Positions 7,704-15,940 of a stretch of DNA of 41,770 bases are shown here, piece after piece; position 1 is the first letter of the stretch; the number at the start of each line of letters is the position of its first letter. Source of the DNA: SOIA01 sp050116035 (GTDB lineage Bacteria > Acidobacteriota > Aminicenantia > Aminicenantales > Aminicenantaceae); assembly GCA_050116035.1 (NCBI GenBank), contig JASFPJ010000002.1, forward strand, positions 1-41,770. The letters run 5' to 3'. Made by a program: the position numbers and the translations under genes. The notes beneath the pieces are model-generated. The model was given only the letters and a program-made list of their open reading frames with translations. It searched no databases and was not told where the DNA came from.

Positions 7704-8942
7704 ATGGAACAAATGGCTAACTTATCTACGGATCAATGGCAAGAAATTTTTAAAATCCTATTGGTCCCGATTAAATGGATTATTCCCTTCCAAAAAGCGC
7801 TTATTGACTTTTTTGTGCATTCCTCTTCATCCTGGGCCGCCATCGGAAAATACTTGTTTCTCCTTTTTCCTCTACTCCTCTTACTGGGCGCTGTTTGGAG
7901 CACGCAGCTTTCTCTCTACACAATTCCTTTCCGTTCAAAACGCATCAACTTCATCACAACTCTGCTTCTTGCCTGGTGGGATGGAGCCCGAGCCGTATGG
8001 CTCTTCTGGGTGGGATTGTTTCGTCTTGTTGTGGTCGTGCTCGGATGGATATTTTCTGTGGCCAGACTGGCTGTCAAATTCGTAGTGGTCGCCCTCAAGT
8101 ATATCCTGGCGGCTCCGTTTGCGATGACCGGCCGGATGACAAAAAGTTTTTTCAGGCCTGGAGTTCCCTGGATCGCTTTTTTAATCCTTGTCTTCTGGTG
8201 TATGCTCGAATCCGGAATCTTCACGTTCGTCCTCTTCCCGACAATTTCAGAGGTGCTTATGGATATCGTGGGAACCGATGAGGTCTCACCACTCACAACG
8301 CCTCTGTTGTATGTCTTCTTACTCATTCTCATCATGGGAAGTTTTGCCGCTCTCCAGGCGCTAGCTGACGCAGTTCGAACGAAAAAAATCAAGCTCATCA
8401 TTCAGATGGTTGTCATCGAGTTGATCGTTATGGGATTTGAGGTGATGTTCCTGTATCGCGAGTTGGTAGACGCAATCACGCCCTGGATTGTCCAGCAGAC
8501 AGGCATGCGAGTGGGAATCTTCTTCACCTTATCAGTGGCAAGCTTTGGATGGATTGCTATTCGAGGCATGACCTGGTTCCTATTCGGGCAGTACGGGACT
8601 CCGCCGCTTCTGGCTTTGATCTCCCGTCGACCGGTTGAGCAGGCCGCGGAAGGCCAGAGAGAGGCGGCACCTGATATCACAGAAGCCTCGAGATGGTGGA
8701 AGCAGCCGATTCAGGATTTCAAAAATGAGATCGACTGGCTACATCGGAAATTCAATGAACTTCTGGAATTCCTCACACTGCCCATACTCCAGGTATTAGC
8801 AGCGATTATCAATTTCGTCATGATCTTGCTCACCGCGCGCCCGATTTTCAACCTTCCGTTCAAAGAATTGAAGGATGTGATGGACACGAAGGAGATTCTG
8901 GTGGCACGAGGTATGATCCCCAAAGCAGGAGAGGAAGCTTGA
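7704..8942 (+). CDS. multi-pass membrane protein coupled to a VWA lipoprotein, family not recognised
   Basis: A 412-residue membrane protein with about seven hydrophobic stretches (roughly 45-65, 80-130 as two or three closely spaced helices, 152-172, 198-218, 230-250, 268-290 and 352-376). A long, partly charged loop runs from about 300 to 350 (ISRRPVEQAAEGQREAAPDITEASRWWKQ is its start), and the tail is soluble. I do not recognise the family, and no catalytic motif is evident. The ATG has a GGTGG-type ribosome site. Its stop codon overlaps the start of the next gene (TGATG), so the two products are probably made in equal amounts and act together. One suggestion is an inner-membrane platform for the MIDAS lipoprotein, but this is inference only. 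Confidence 0.82.
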   Translation: MEQMANLSTDQWQEIFKILLVPIKWIIPFQKALIDFFVHSSSSWAAIGKYLFLLFPLLLLLGAVWSTQLSLYTIPFRSKRINFITTLLLAWWDGARAVWLFWVGLFRLVVVVLGWIFSVARLAVKFVVVALKYILAAPFAMTGRMTKSFFRPGVPWIAFLILVFWCMLESGIFTFVLFPTISEVLMDIVGTDEVSPLTTPLLYVFLLILIMGSFAALQALADAVRTKKIKLIIQMVVIELIVMGFEVMFLYRELVDAITPWIVQQTGMRVGIFFTLSVASFGWIAIRGMTWFLFGQYGTPPLLALISRRPVEQAAEGQREAAPDITEASRWWKQPIQDFKNEIDWLHRKFNELLEFLTLPILQVLAAIINFVMILLTARPIFNLPFKELKDVMDTKEILVARGMIPKAGEEA

Positions 8943-9706
8943 TGCGGAAACACAAAAATTTCTTTTTCTGGAGCTTGGGAATTGTACTCCTGTTAATGAT
9001 CCTTGCGGCATGCACGATGCCAGACAGCCAACGAAAACCTCGGTTGGTCCTGTTCGTTGGCGTGGATGTGAGCGGTTCTTTCCGGAACACACCCTATTAT
9101 GACGATGCGATCACATTTCTTTCCCACTATATCTACGGCCATCTCAATGAACTGGGTGGGTTGAGTAGACTGAGGGCTCTTTTTGTCGGCTCTATTGGGG
9201 GACAAAGTGCAGATGAACCCAAGGCCTTCCACCCTATTCACGACCTCGAAGGGAAGGATGTTACACAGATTGAGGAAGAGCTTCGAAAGTGGTTTCCACC
9301 CGAGGACATAATCACTGACTTCAATGCTTTCTTCGAAGAGATCGCGCGGCTCACGAAGGATAGAAACCTCACCCTTGCCCCGATTTCTATCGTTGTCGTT
9401 ACGGATGGTGTTCCCGCTTTGGGAACTTCAGAGGAAAAAGCCGCTTATGAAAAGATCAATATGGATCCTTTAGAATACCTATCCCGGAGGGTCACTGTCC
9501 GGCTCACTTACCTGGAACCCAAGGTGGCCCAGCACTGGCGGGAAGATGTTCCTGCCAGGCGAGTCCGTGTCTGGACCGTTCCAGGTGAAGTTATGGTGGG
9601 ATGGCGGAAACAGATGGAGCTAGGCGTTGACTTAGCCCTTCAGGACAAATTGTGGAAGTGGGTCAAGGATAATGTCGACTTCCGCGTGCGTGCCAGAAGG
9701 TTCTGA
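8942..9706 (+). CDS. von Willebrand factor A-like lipoprotein with intact MIDAS
   Basis: A 254-residue protein starting at the ATG that overlaps the previous gene's stop by one base (an in-frame TTG one codon earlier is less likely). It has a lipoprotein leader with lipobox LAAC (Cys24). A VWA-like fold follows: strand RLVLFVGVDVSGS with the DxSxS metal-site motif (Asp42, Ser44, Ser46), Thr125 in ITDFNAFFEEIARL, and IVVVTDGVP with Asp155. All MIDAS positions are therefore present, and the domain should bind Mg2+ and a protein partner. The C-terminal third (about 185-254) is basic and holds a second alpha/beta segment without recognised motif. Partnership with the upstream membrane protein is implied by the coupled start. 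Its substrate or function is unknown. Confidence 0.85.
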   Translation: MRKHKNFFFWSLGIVLLLMILAACTMPDSQRKPRLVLFVGVDVSGSFRNTPYYDDAITFLSHYIYGHLNELGGLSRLRALFVGSIGGQSADEPKAFHPIHDLEGKDVTQIEEELRKWFPPEDIITDFNAFFEEIARLTKDRNLTLAPISIVVVTDGVPALGTSEEKAAYEKINMDPLEYLSRRVTVRLTYLEPKVAQHWREDVPARRVRVWTVPGEVMVGWRKQMELGVDLALQDKLWKWVKDNVDFRVRARRF

Positions 9707-9854
9707 TAAAAAAAACGACGCAGGTTGCTAGATAGTTTTATTGATTGCTGTAAGGTTATTCAAAAGATTTCTACGCAACTTTTTCACTTCACTCGCCACC
9801 CTCTCTGACTTCAGCATTAGGCACTCGCTTAATAATTCGGTAACGTTAGAATAA

Positions 9855-10018
9855 TGTCATTGCGGGCGATGCGCGGCAATCTTACCTACCTGTCATTGCG
9901 AGCGGAGCGTGGCAATCTCACTTACCTGTCATTGCGAGGAACGAAGTGACGTGGCAATCCCTTAAGAAGAAAAATATTCTTCCATAAGAGATCACTTCAC
10001 TTCGATCGCAATAACAAT
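9855..10018. repeat. composite REP-like array (locus C)
   Basis: Three forward units follow one another: TGTCATTGCGGGCGATGCG, TGTCATTGCGAGCGGAGCG and TGTCATTGCGAGGAACGAAG, each ending GGCAATC. The spacer related to GGAAAATCTTCTTTCATAAG comes next, and then an inverted unit (CGATCGCAATAACA). This occupies about a third of the 494-base gap 9707-10200. The rest is AT-rich, with the promoter at 10090-10119 as the only other signal. Confidence 0.8.
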
Positions 10019-10089
10019 CTTGATTTCAATTCTTTAACAAAAGTATTCCCTAGTAGTAAACAACAGATTTCTTTTTCCTTTTTTTAGGT

Positions 10090-10119
10090 TTGACAATATT
10101 GGACTATCTGAAATATGCT
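10090..10119 (+). promoter_or_regulatory. candidate sigma-70-type promoter for the Tat-leader fragment and Asp-box gene
   Basis: TTGACA (10090-10095), an 18-base spacer and TATGCT (10114-10119) lie about 80 bases ahead of the Tat-leader reading frame. The -35 is consensus and the -10 matches four of six. No better promoter is visible between here and the gene at 10338. Confidence 0.5.
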
Positions 10120-10200
10120 AAATCAAAATTATTGTATGAAGGCATTTAGAGGTTTGAATGTCCACAAAATTCCGCCTCGACAGACGCTAAAGACACCAAA

Positions 10201-10341
10201 ATGAAATTGACCAAAACCACACGCCGGAACTTTTTGAAGGCGACAGGATTAGGCGTGATTTCACTGAGCATGCCTTCTATTCCTCTGATAAAACAAACAC
10301 AGAAGCATAAACCCAACATTATAAAGGATTTTAAATCATGA
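10201..10341 (+). pseudogene. Tat-signal remnant of a lost sulfatase (N-terminal 46 residues only)
   Basis: This 46-codon frame reads MKLTKTTRRNFLKATG..., a textbook twin-arginine leader (TTRRNFLK followed by a hydrophobic stretch). After the leader it continues HKPNII. In secreted sulfatases that phrase is the start of the first catalytic strand (KPNIIFI-ADD). Here it breaks off into KDFKS and a stop. That stop (TGA, 10339-10341) overlaps the ATG of the Asp-box gene. The simplest reading is that a deletion removed the body of a Tat-exported sulfatase and joined its leader to the next gene. The alternative, a genuine short translated leader that couples translation, cannot be excluded. It was too short to be seen as an ordinary gene. 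Confidence 0.6.
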
Positions 10342-12959
10342 AGATTAAATCATTACTCACATTTGCATTTATCTTTTTGTGTGCGGGAACGTGCCTTTTA
10401 ATCATGGCCCAGGAAGAGAGGAGCCCTCTTCTTGATTCATGGGAACAGTATTTGAAACTGAAAAGGGAGTCAGAGTTTGACCTGAAATGGATATCTATCG
10501 GACCTGTTATGAATTCAGCAAGAGTGGAAGCTGTCCAGTGTGACCCGGGCCGGCCAGGAACGATGTATGTGGCTTTTGGCTCGGGAAACCTGTGGAAGAC
10601 CACAAACCATGGCCTCACCTGGAAGCCGATTTTTGAGAACCAGTCCGCCCTGGGTATCGGCGATATAGCACTGGCCCCTTCAAATCCTGATATCATCTGG
10701 CTTGGCTCTGGAGAAAGCCTTAAAAAGGCGAGGAACTTCACCATGCCGGGCACAGGTGTGTTTCGTTCTGATGATGGGGGCCGAACATGGAGAAACATGG
10801 GACTTCATGATTCCTTCCATATCGGAGAGATTGCCGTTCATCCGAAAAATCCGGATAGAGTGGTCGTGGCGGTGCAGGGCCATTTCTGGTCGACCAACAC
10901 AAACCGGGGACTGTACAGGACTGTAGACGGAGGCCAAACGTGGGAGCATGTCCTGTATGTGAACCAACGCACCGGGGCCAACGATGTGGTCATCGCGCCA
11001 TCCAATCCGGATATAATCTATGCCTCCATGTGGGAAAACAATCCCGGAACATTCGGTAAAGAGAGCGGAGTGTATAAAAGCTCTGATGGCGGAAAAACAT
11101 GGACAAGACTGAAGGGAGGTTTGCCTGATGGCCCGCGAACAGGCCGCATCGGTCTGGCTGTGTCATGGTCCAATCCGGATAAGGCCTATGCTCTGGTGGA
11201 TAACCTGAATAGAGACAAGGAGCAGGCCGCTGAGGTCTACCGCACTGTGGATGGAGGGAAAAGCTGGAAAAGGACCCATAAGGAAGACCTTCATATCTTT
11301 TCGCGCATCGGATGGTATTTTACCGACTGCTATGTGAATCCCCAGGACGATGACGAGGTCTTCGCTCTGGGTGTGAGAGTGGCACACAGCGCAGATGGCG
11401 GAAAGACATTCAAACTGATTGGCGGAGATGTGTTCCATCTTTTCCCGAATGCGTCCGAAGTGCTGCATCTTGACCATTGTGAGCTCTGGATCAATCCTCT
11501 CAATCCCAATCATCTGGCTTTAGGCAATGACGGGGGATTTTTTGTCAGCTATGACAAGGGAAAATCCTGGATGCATTACAATAACCTTCCGGCCGGAGAG
11601 TTCTATGACATTTCTGTCGATAATCAGGATCCCTATTGTGTTTATGGGGGGACGCAGGATGACTCATCCGTGTACGGCCCGGCCAAAGAATGGAATCCAA
11701 TTTATAAGGATGGGTGGGAATACGTCTGGCTGGATGCCTGGTCAGGGGGAGATGGGTGCGTCACGATTCCTGACCCGGAAGACCCGAATACCGTCTATTT
11801 TTCGAGCCAGCACGGAGGAATCCGAAGAAAGGATATGAAGGCGAGCCGTTCTGTGGGAATCCGCCCCCGGCTGCCCAAAGGGCATGAAGGAAGGTTGACC
11901 TACATGTTCGTGGCGCCGTACATCATCTCTCCCCACAATCATCTGACGCTCTATCATGCCGGCAACTATGTTTTTAAAAGTCTGAACAGAGGAGATTCCT
12001 GGAAGCTGATCAGTCCTGATTTATCGCAGTCAGCCCATGAGGAAAAGAACTCCATTGCCATGGGCGCAGTCGCTGAATCTCTCCTGGAGCCAGGGCTTCT
12101 GTATGCGGGAACGGATAAAGGCGCTTTCTGGGTGACGCATAATGACGGCATGGAATGGATTGAGCATTCCGAGGGGCTCCCCAACAGATACATTCGGAGC
12201 ATCTGTCCTTCTCGTTTTAGTCTCTCCAGAGTCTATATCGCCGTGCCCGGCATCAATGATGATGACCTGAAGAATTACCTGTTTGTCTCTGAAGACTATG
12301 GGAAAACCTGGAAATCGATCAGCTCCAACCTGCCCGATGAGGTCGCCTATGTCATCCTTGAGGACCCTGTGAACGAGAACATCCTCTATGCTGGCCTGTA
12401 CCGAGGCGTTTATGTATCTACAAACCGAGGCCAAAGCTGGTCTTTGCTGGGACCGGGTATGGCGGCCACAGCCATTTCCGATTTGGTCATCCAGGAGAGG
12501 GAAATGGACCTAGTGGCAGGGACTCATGGCCGGGGAATATACAGGATGAATATCCAGCCGATTCAGCGGGCGTTTAAAAACGGTGAGCCACAGACTAATA
12601 TTCTTTTCGAAACACCTGTGGCCCGCCTGCCCTGGATCAAGGATACTCACCGTGACCCGAAATACAGCACCATGGAAAAGGTTCCGATAACCTTTTACCT
12701 TACGAAAGAGGCCAAGGTGACGATCAACGTGAAAAACAAGAGAGGGCAAGTCATCTGGTCGATTCCGTACAAGGCCAAGAAAGGCTTCAATCAGTACAGA
12801 TGGGACCTGGTAAGAGAAAAAGTGGACAGTCCACAGCCCTATTTTATCCAGTATTATCGATTCGCACGGGCGGGGACCTATGAGATTCACATATCAGGTG
12901 ACGGCGTTGACCTGAAAGGTGAGCTGTCCATAATCAACCGCGAGTCACCTGATTTTTAG
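10338..12959 (+). CDS. secreted Asp-box (BNR/VPS10-sortilin-like) beta-propeller protein
   Basis: An 873-residue secreted protein with a Sec signal peptide (about 1-24, ending IMAQ). At least ten Asp-box motifs of the form S-x-D-x-G-x-T-W are visible, among them TTNHGLTW, SDDGGRTW, TVDGGQTW, SSDGGKTW, TVDGGKSW, SADGGKTF, SYDKGKSW, SLNRGDSW, SEDYGKTW and STNRGQSW. They indicate two seven-bladed-type propellers, as in sortilin-like and xyloglucanase-like proteins. The last 110 residues (from about FYLTKEAKVTINVKN) look like an immunoglobulin-like FlgD-type domain. No catalytic acid pair can be assigned with confidence, so glycosidase activity is unproven; ligand or peptide binding is as likely. 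The ATG has AAAGGA upstream and overlaps the stop of the Tat-leader fragment. Confidence 0.9.
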   Translation: MKIKSLLTFAFIFLCAGTCLLIMAQEERSPLLDSWEQYLKLKRESEFDLKWISIGPVMNSARVEAVQCDPGRPGTMYVAFGSGNLWKTTNHGLTWKPIFENQSALGIGDIALAPSNPDIIWLGSGESLKKARNFTMPGTGVFRSDDGGRTWRNMGLHDSFHIGEIAVHPKNPDRVVVAVQGHFWSTNTNRGLYRTVDGGQTWEHVLYVNQRTGANDVVIAPSNPDIIYASMWENNPGTFGKESGVYKSSDGGKTWTRLKGGLPDGPRTGRIGLAVSWSNPDKAYALVDNLNRDKEQAAEVYRTVDGGKSWKRTHKEDLHIFSRIGWYFTDCYVNPQDDDEVFALGVRVAHSADGGKTFKLIGGDVFHLFPNASEVLHLDHCELWINPLNPNHLALGNDGGFFVSYDKGKSWMHYNNLPAGEFYDISVDNQDPYCVYGGTQDDSSVYGPAKEWNPIYKDGWEYVWLDAWSGGDGCVTIPDPEDPNTVYFSSQHGGIRRKDMKASRSVGIRPRLPKGHEGRLTYMFVAPYIISPHNHLTLYHAGNYVFKSLNRGDSWKLISPDLSQSAHEEKNSIAMGAVAESLLEPGLLYAGTDKGAFWVTHNDGMEWIEHSEGLPNRYIRSICPSRFSLSRVYIAVPGINDDDLKNYLFVSEDYGKTWKSISSNLPDEVAYVILEDPVNENILYAGLYRGVYVSTNRGQSWSLLGPGMAATAISDLVIQEREMDLVAGTHGRGIYRMNIQPIQRAFKNGEPQTNILFETPVARLPWIKDTHRDPKYSTMEKVPITFYLTKEAKVTINVKNKRGQVIWSIPYKAKKGFNQYRWDLVREKVDSPQPYFIQYYRFARAGTYEIHISGDGVDLKGELSIINRESPDF

Positions 12960-13339
12960 CTCTGCAACTCAACGACTCGTGAATAATCCAGGTTCGAAAC
13001 TTGACTTTTCTTTTGCCGCCATAAATGGTATATTTAAAAGTCATTTTTTGGATTCAGGCTTGGTGTGAATGCATCGCTGCTGTGAAGCCGTGCAGAGCCA
13101 AAGCCCTGGTTGGGAAGGGAGAGAATAGCTCGGACTTGCAGAAATTTATGAACATCAAGTTTTGAATTTTCTCTAGGCTCAAGCGGGATTTTTCTCTTTT
13201 GCCACAAGCCGTTTATCAGGCTAAATCCTAGAAACTTCAAGTTCGCTTATGAATGGAGTTTAAAGATAACAGGAATACAGATTTCCATCAAAAGGATTGG
13301 TTCAATGACAATCATTCAGATTCACAAAAGGAAGAAATC
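12960..13339. other. 380-base intergenic stretch ahead of the efflux operon
   Basis: It contains a half copy of the CCTGAATTATTCATAA-type repeat (12978-12992, here GTGAATAATCCAGG on the plus strand) and a TTGACT hexamer at about 13000 without a well-spaced partner. A GC-richer block at 13040-13140 has short internal inverted repeats (CTGC...GCAG). An open frame on the minus strand there has no ribosome site. I see no gene. Confidence 0.45.
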
Positions 13340-14752
13340 ATGCCAAAGCCAATGATAATGAAGTTTAATCGGAGATGGCGGGTTTATCTATTCATCACTG
13401 TTCTATCTGCCCTTGCCACCGGATTGTTCTCCAATCTCGTCCATGCCCAGAGCGCAGCCGTGCGGGAATTTAGCCTGCAATCGGCACAGAAGTATGCGGT
13501 CGAGTTCAGTTATGAAACCCAGAGATCTCAGCTGGATATCCAGAGCGCAAAAAAGAAAATGAGGGAAACACTTCTAACGGGATTTCCCCAACTCTATTCC
13601 ACTGTTGACTACATGAATAACCTTGAGCTGGCGACAGTGTTGATCCCGAATATCTTTGAGGGAAAATTTGATGAAAAGATTCCGGTCCAGTTTGGCACCC
13701 AGCACAATGCGAGTGTTAATTTTGTCTTAAACCAACTCGTATTCAACGGGAGTTATATCGTCGGCCTCAAAGCGTCGAAGATCTACCGTCAGCTGGCGGA
13801 CCAGAATCATGCAAGAACGCAATTGGATATCCTGGAGACAGTCACAAACACATATTATTTAATCCTGGTCGCTGAAGAGAGTGAACGGATCCTGAATTCG
13901 AATCTCGAGAACTTGGAGAAAACCCATTATGAGATCCGCGAGAGATACAAGGAGGGTTTTGTGGCTGAAACGGATGCTGACCTTGTCCAGATAGCCGTGA
14001 TAAAACTGAAAAACAGCCTACAGTCGATTGTCAGACAGAAGGAGATTGCCTATAAACTTTTGAAGTTCCAGATGGGATTAGACCTAAATGGACAAATTGT
14101 CCTGACAGATAAACTGGAAGATATTATTCAACAGATAGATATCTCGAAAACAGGAGATGCCGAATTTGATATTGAGCAGAACATTGACTACAAACTGCTC
14201 GAGACACAGGAAAAGCTTTCTGAAATGAACTTGAAGAATGAAAAAGCTCAGTATTATCCTACGATTTCAGCCTTTTACTCGTTCCAATGGAATGCGTTCC
14301 GTGATGCATTCACTTTTTTCAATTTCAAAGAGGATTGGTTCCGCACCCAGGTTTTGGGTTTAAATATCAGCATCCCGGTATTCAGGAGCGGTGCCCAGAA
14401 AGCCAAAGTCGCTCAGGCCTCCATTGCCCTGGAACAGGCAAAGAACGCGAAAATTCAAGCGTCTCAGGGTTTAGCTGTGGAAGCGGCCAGTGCTAAATCG
14501 GCCTTGGATTCCGCGCATGAGAATTATTTGAATACCATGGAAAATGTGGAATTATCCAAAAAAGTATACGACACGACATTGATTAAATACAATGAAGGAG
14601 TCGCCTCCAGCCTGGATTTGACCCAGGCGAATGATCAATATCTGTTGGCTCAGTCCGATTTCATTCAAGCCATGTCCGGACTTCTCACAGCAAAGAATAA
14701 ATTGGACAGGTTGCACAGTAATTATCAAACTCTGCGAACAAAGGACGAATGA
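13340..14752 (+). CDS. TolC-family outer-membrane efflux channel
   Basis: The outer-membrane duct of a tripartite exporter. I start it at the ATG at 13340, which has AAAGGAAG upstream and begins a Sec signal peptide (basic MKFNRRWR, hydrophobic core, cleavage after VHA). An upstream in-frame ATG at 13253 would add 29 hydrophilic residues before the leader and is unlikely. The 470-residue protein is rich in long amphipathic helices and shows the internal repeat typical of the family. Two related helical hairpins begin near the YAVEFSYETQRSQLDIQSAK and DYKLLETQEKLSEMNL segments. Strand stretches such as YYPTISAFYSFQWNAF also occur. Its stop overlaps the start of the adaptor gene, marking the first gene of the operon. 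Confidence 0.93.
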   Translation: MPKPMIMKFNRRWRVYLFITVLSALATGLFSNLVHAQSAAVREFSLQSAQKYAVEFSYETQRSQLDIQSAKKKMRETLLTGFPQLYSTVDYMNNLELATVLIPNIFEGKFDEKIPVQFGTQHNASVNFVLNQLVFNGSYIVGLKASKIYRQLADQNHARTQLDILETVTNTYYLILVAEESERILNSNLENLEKTHYEIRERYKEGFVAETDADLVQIAVIKLKNSLQSIVRQKEIAYKLLKFQMGLDLNGQIVLTDKLEDIIQQIDISKTGDAEFDIEQNIDYKLLETQEKLSEMNLKNEKAQYYPTISAFYSFQWNAFRDAFTFFNFKEDWFRTQVLGLNISIPVFRSGAQKAKVAQASIALEQAKNAKIQASQGLAVEAASAKSALDSAHENYLNTMENVELSKKVYDTTLIKYNEGVASSLDLTQANDQYLLAQSDFIQAMSGLLTAKNKLDRLHSNYQTLRTKDE

Positions 14753-15891
14753 CCATGAAAAATTGCAAATACTTGATTCTATTGGGAATGGGATTGATTC
14801 TTGCCGCCTGCGGCCCTCCGAGTGAAGAAGCGCAGCTGGCACGATTGGAAAGGCAGAGAGAAGCCTTGACGGAAAAGATCGAGAAGCTGAAACAGGAAAT
14901 CGCTCAAAAAGCCAATCCAGGCGTGAAAAGCGAAAAGGTTATGAATGTCGAGATTTCACAGGTAGAAAAAGGCATTTTTCGGCATTATATCCAGGTGCAG
15001 GGCACGGTTGAATCAGACAACAACGTTCTGGTTGCCCCGCAGTCTTCGGGAGTTGTCAAAAAGATCCATGTCCAAGCCGGCCGTAAAATCACCAGAGGGC
15101 AGCTTCTGGTTGAACTGGATGGAGCCATTCTGGAAAGCAGTATCGCTGAAGTGGAGAATGGATTGAAACTTGCCAATACGATTTTTGAAAGGCAACAAAG
15201 GCTGTGGAATAAAAATATCGGCAGTGAGATCGAGTTCCTTCAAGCCAAGAACAACAAAGAAAGTCTGGAAAAGAAATTGGCGACGTTAGAGGAACAATAC
15301 AAAATGACGAAAATTTTCGCACCTTTATCCGGAACGATCGATGAGGTTCTGATTAAAGAAGGAGAGATGGCGGTTGCAGGAATGGGCGCTGTTCGTATCG
15401 TGCAGCTATCCAACCTGAAGATCAAAGTCGATCTCTCAGAGATTTACACTTCGCGGATCAAAAAGAATGATCTCGTGCACGTCAACATACCGGTAACCGG
15501 GAAAGAATTCGACCTTCGTGTCAGTGCTGTCTCCCAGGTTATCGACCCGAATGACCGCACTTTCCAGATCGAAATAAAGATTCCCCAATCCGAAGCCGGA
15601 ATCAAACCGAATATGCTGTCGGTTTTAATGATCAACGACTACACGAATCAGGAGGCTTTGATCGTTCCGCTGAACATTGTCCAGGAGACAGGGCAGGAAC
15701 AGTTTATTTTTGTGGCCGAACCGCTGGATGGAAACTGGATTGCTCGGCGGAGATCGGTCAAGACTGGATACAGCTATAACGACCGAACTGAAGTTCTCTC
15801 CGGGCTTGAGGAGGGCGAGCATGTGGTGACGTTCGGGTACCAGAATCTGGCCGATGGTCAAAAGTTGACAGTGGTTTCGAACTCAAAATGA
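14749..15891 (+). CDS. RND efflux periplasmic adaptor lipoprotein (HlyD/AcrA family)
   Basis: The membrane-fusion protein that links the RND pump to the TolC channel. The 380-residue protein has a lipoprotein leader with LAAC (Cys21). A short coiled-coil segment follows (about 27-55, rich in E/K/L heptads). The biotinyl-lipoyl half-motif is GVVKKIHVQAGRKITRGQLLVELD, an alpha-helical hairpin comes next, and the second lipoyl half is KIFAPLSGTIDEVLIKEGEMAVAG. Beta-barrel and membrane-proximal domains follow. The ATG overlaps the TolC stop as ATGA, indicating translational coupling. A second ATG two codons on is equally possible. The extra coiled coil between the lipid anchor and the lipoyl domain is a modest departure from classical AcrA. 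Confidence 0.94.
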   Translation: MTMKNCKYLILLGMGLILAACGPPSEEAQLARLERQREALTEKIEKLKQEIAQKANPGVKSEKVMNVEISQVEKGIFRHYIQVQGTVESDNNVLVAPQSSGVVKKIHVQAGRKITRGQLLVELDGAILESSIAEVENGLKLANTIFERQQRLWNKNIGSEIEFLQAKNNKESLEKKLATLEEQYKMTKIFAPLSGTIDEVLIKEGEMAVAGMGAVRIVQLSNLKIKVDLSEIYTSRIKKNDLVHVNIPVTGKEFDLRVSAVSQVIDPNDRTFQIEIKIPQSEAGIKPNMLSVLMINDYTNQEALIVPLNIVQETGQEQFIFVAEPLDGNWIARRRSVKTGYSYNDRTEVLSGLEEGEHVVTFGYQNLADGQKLTVVSNSK

Positions 15892-15940
15892 GCCTTTCGA
15901 TGGAAGGCCTCGCATTTAATAAAGAAGTGGATAATAAAAA

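Noticed and set aside
13034..13240. Minus-strand frame of 68 codons upstream of the TolC gene
   Set aside because: No ribosome site and no motif; it lies in the unexplained GC-richer block, which is described as intergenic instead.
13253..13339. Upstream ATG for the TolC-family gene
   Set aside because: It would place 29 hydrophilic residues before the signal peptide; the ATG at 13340 has a better ribosome site.
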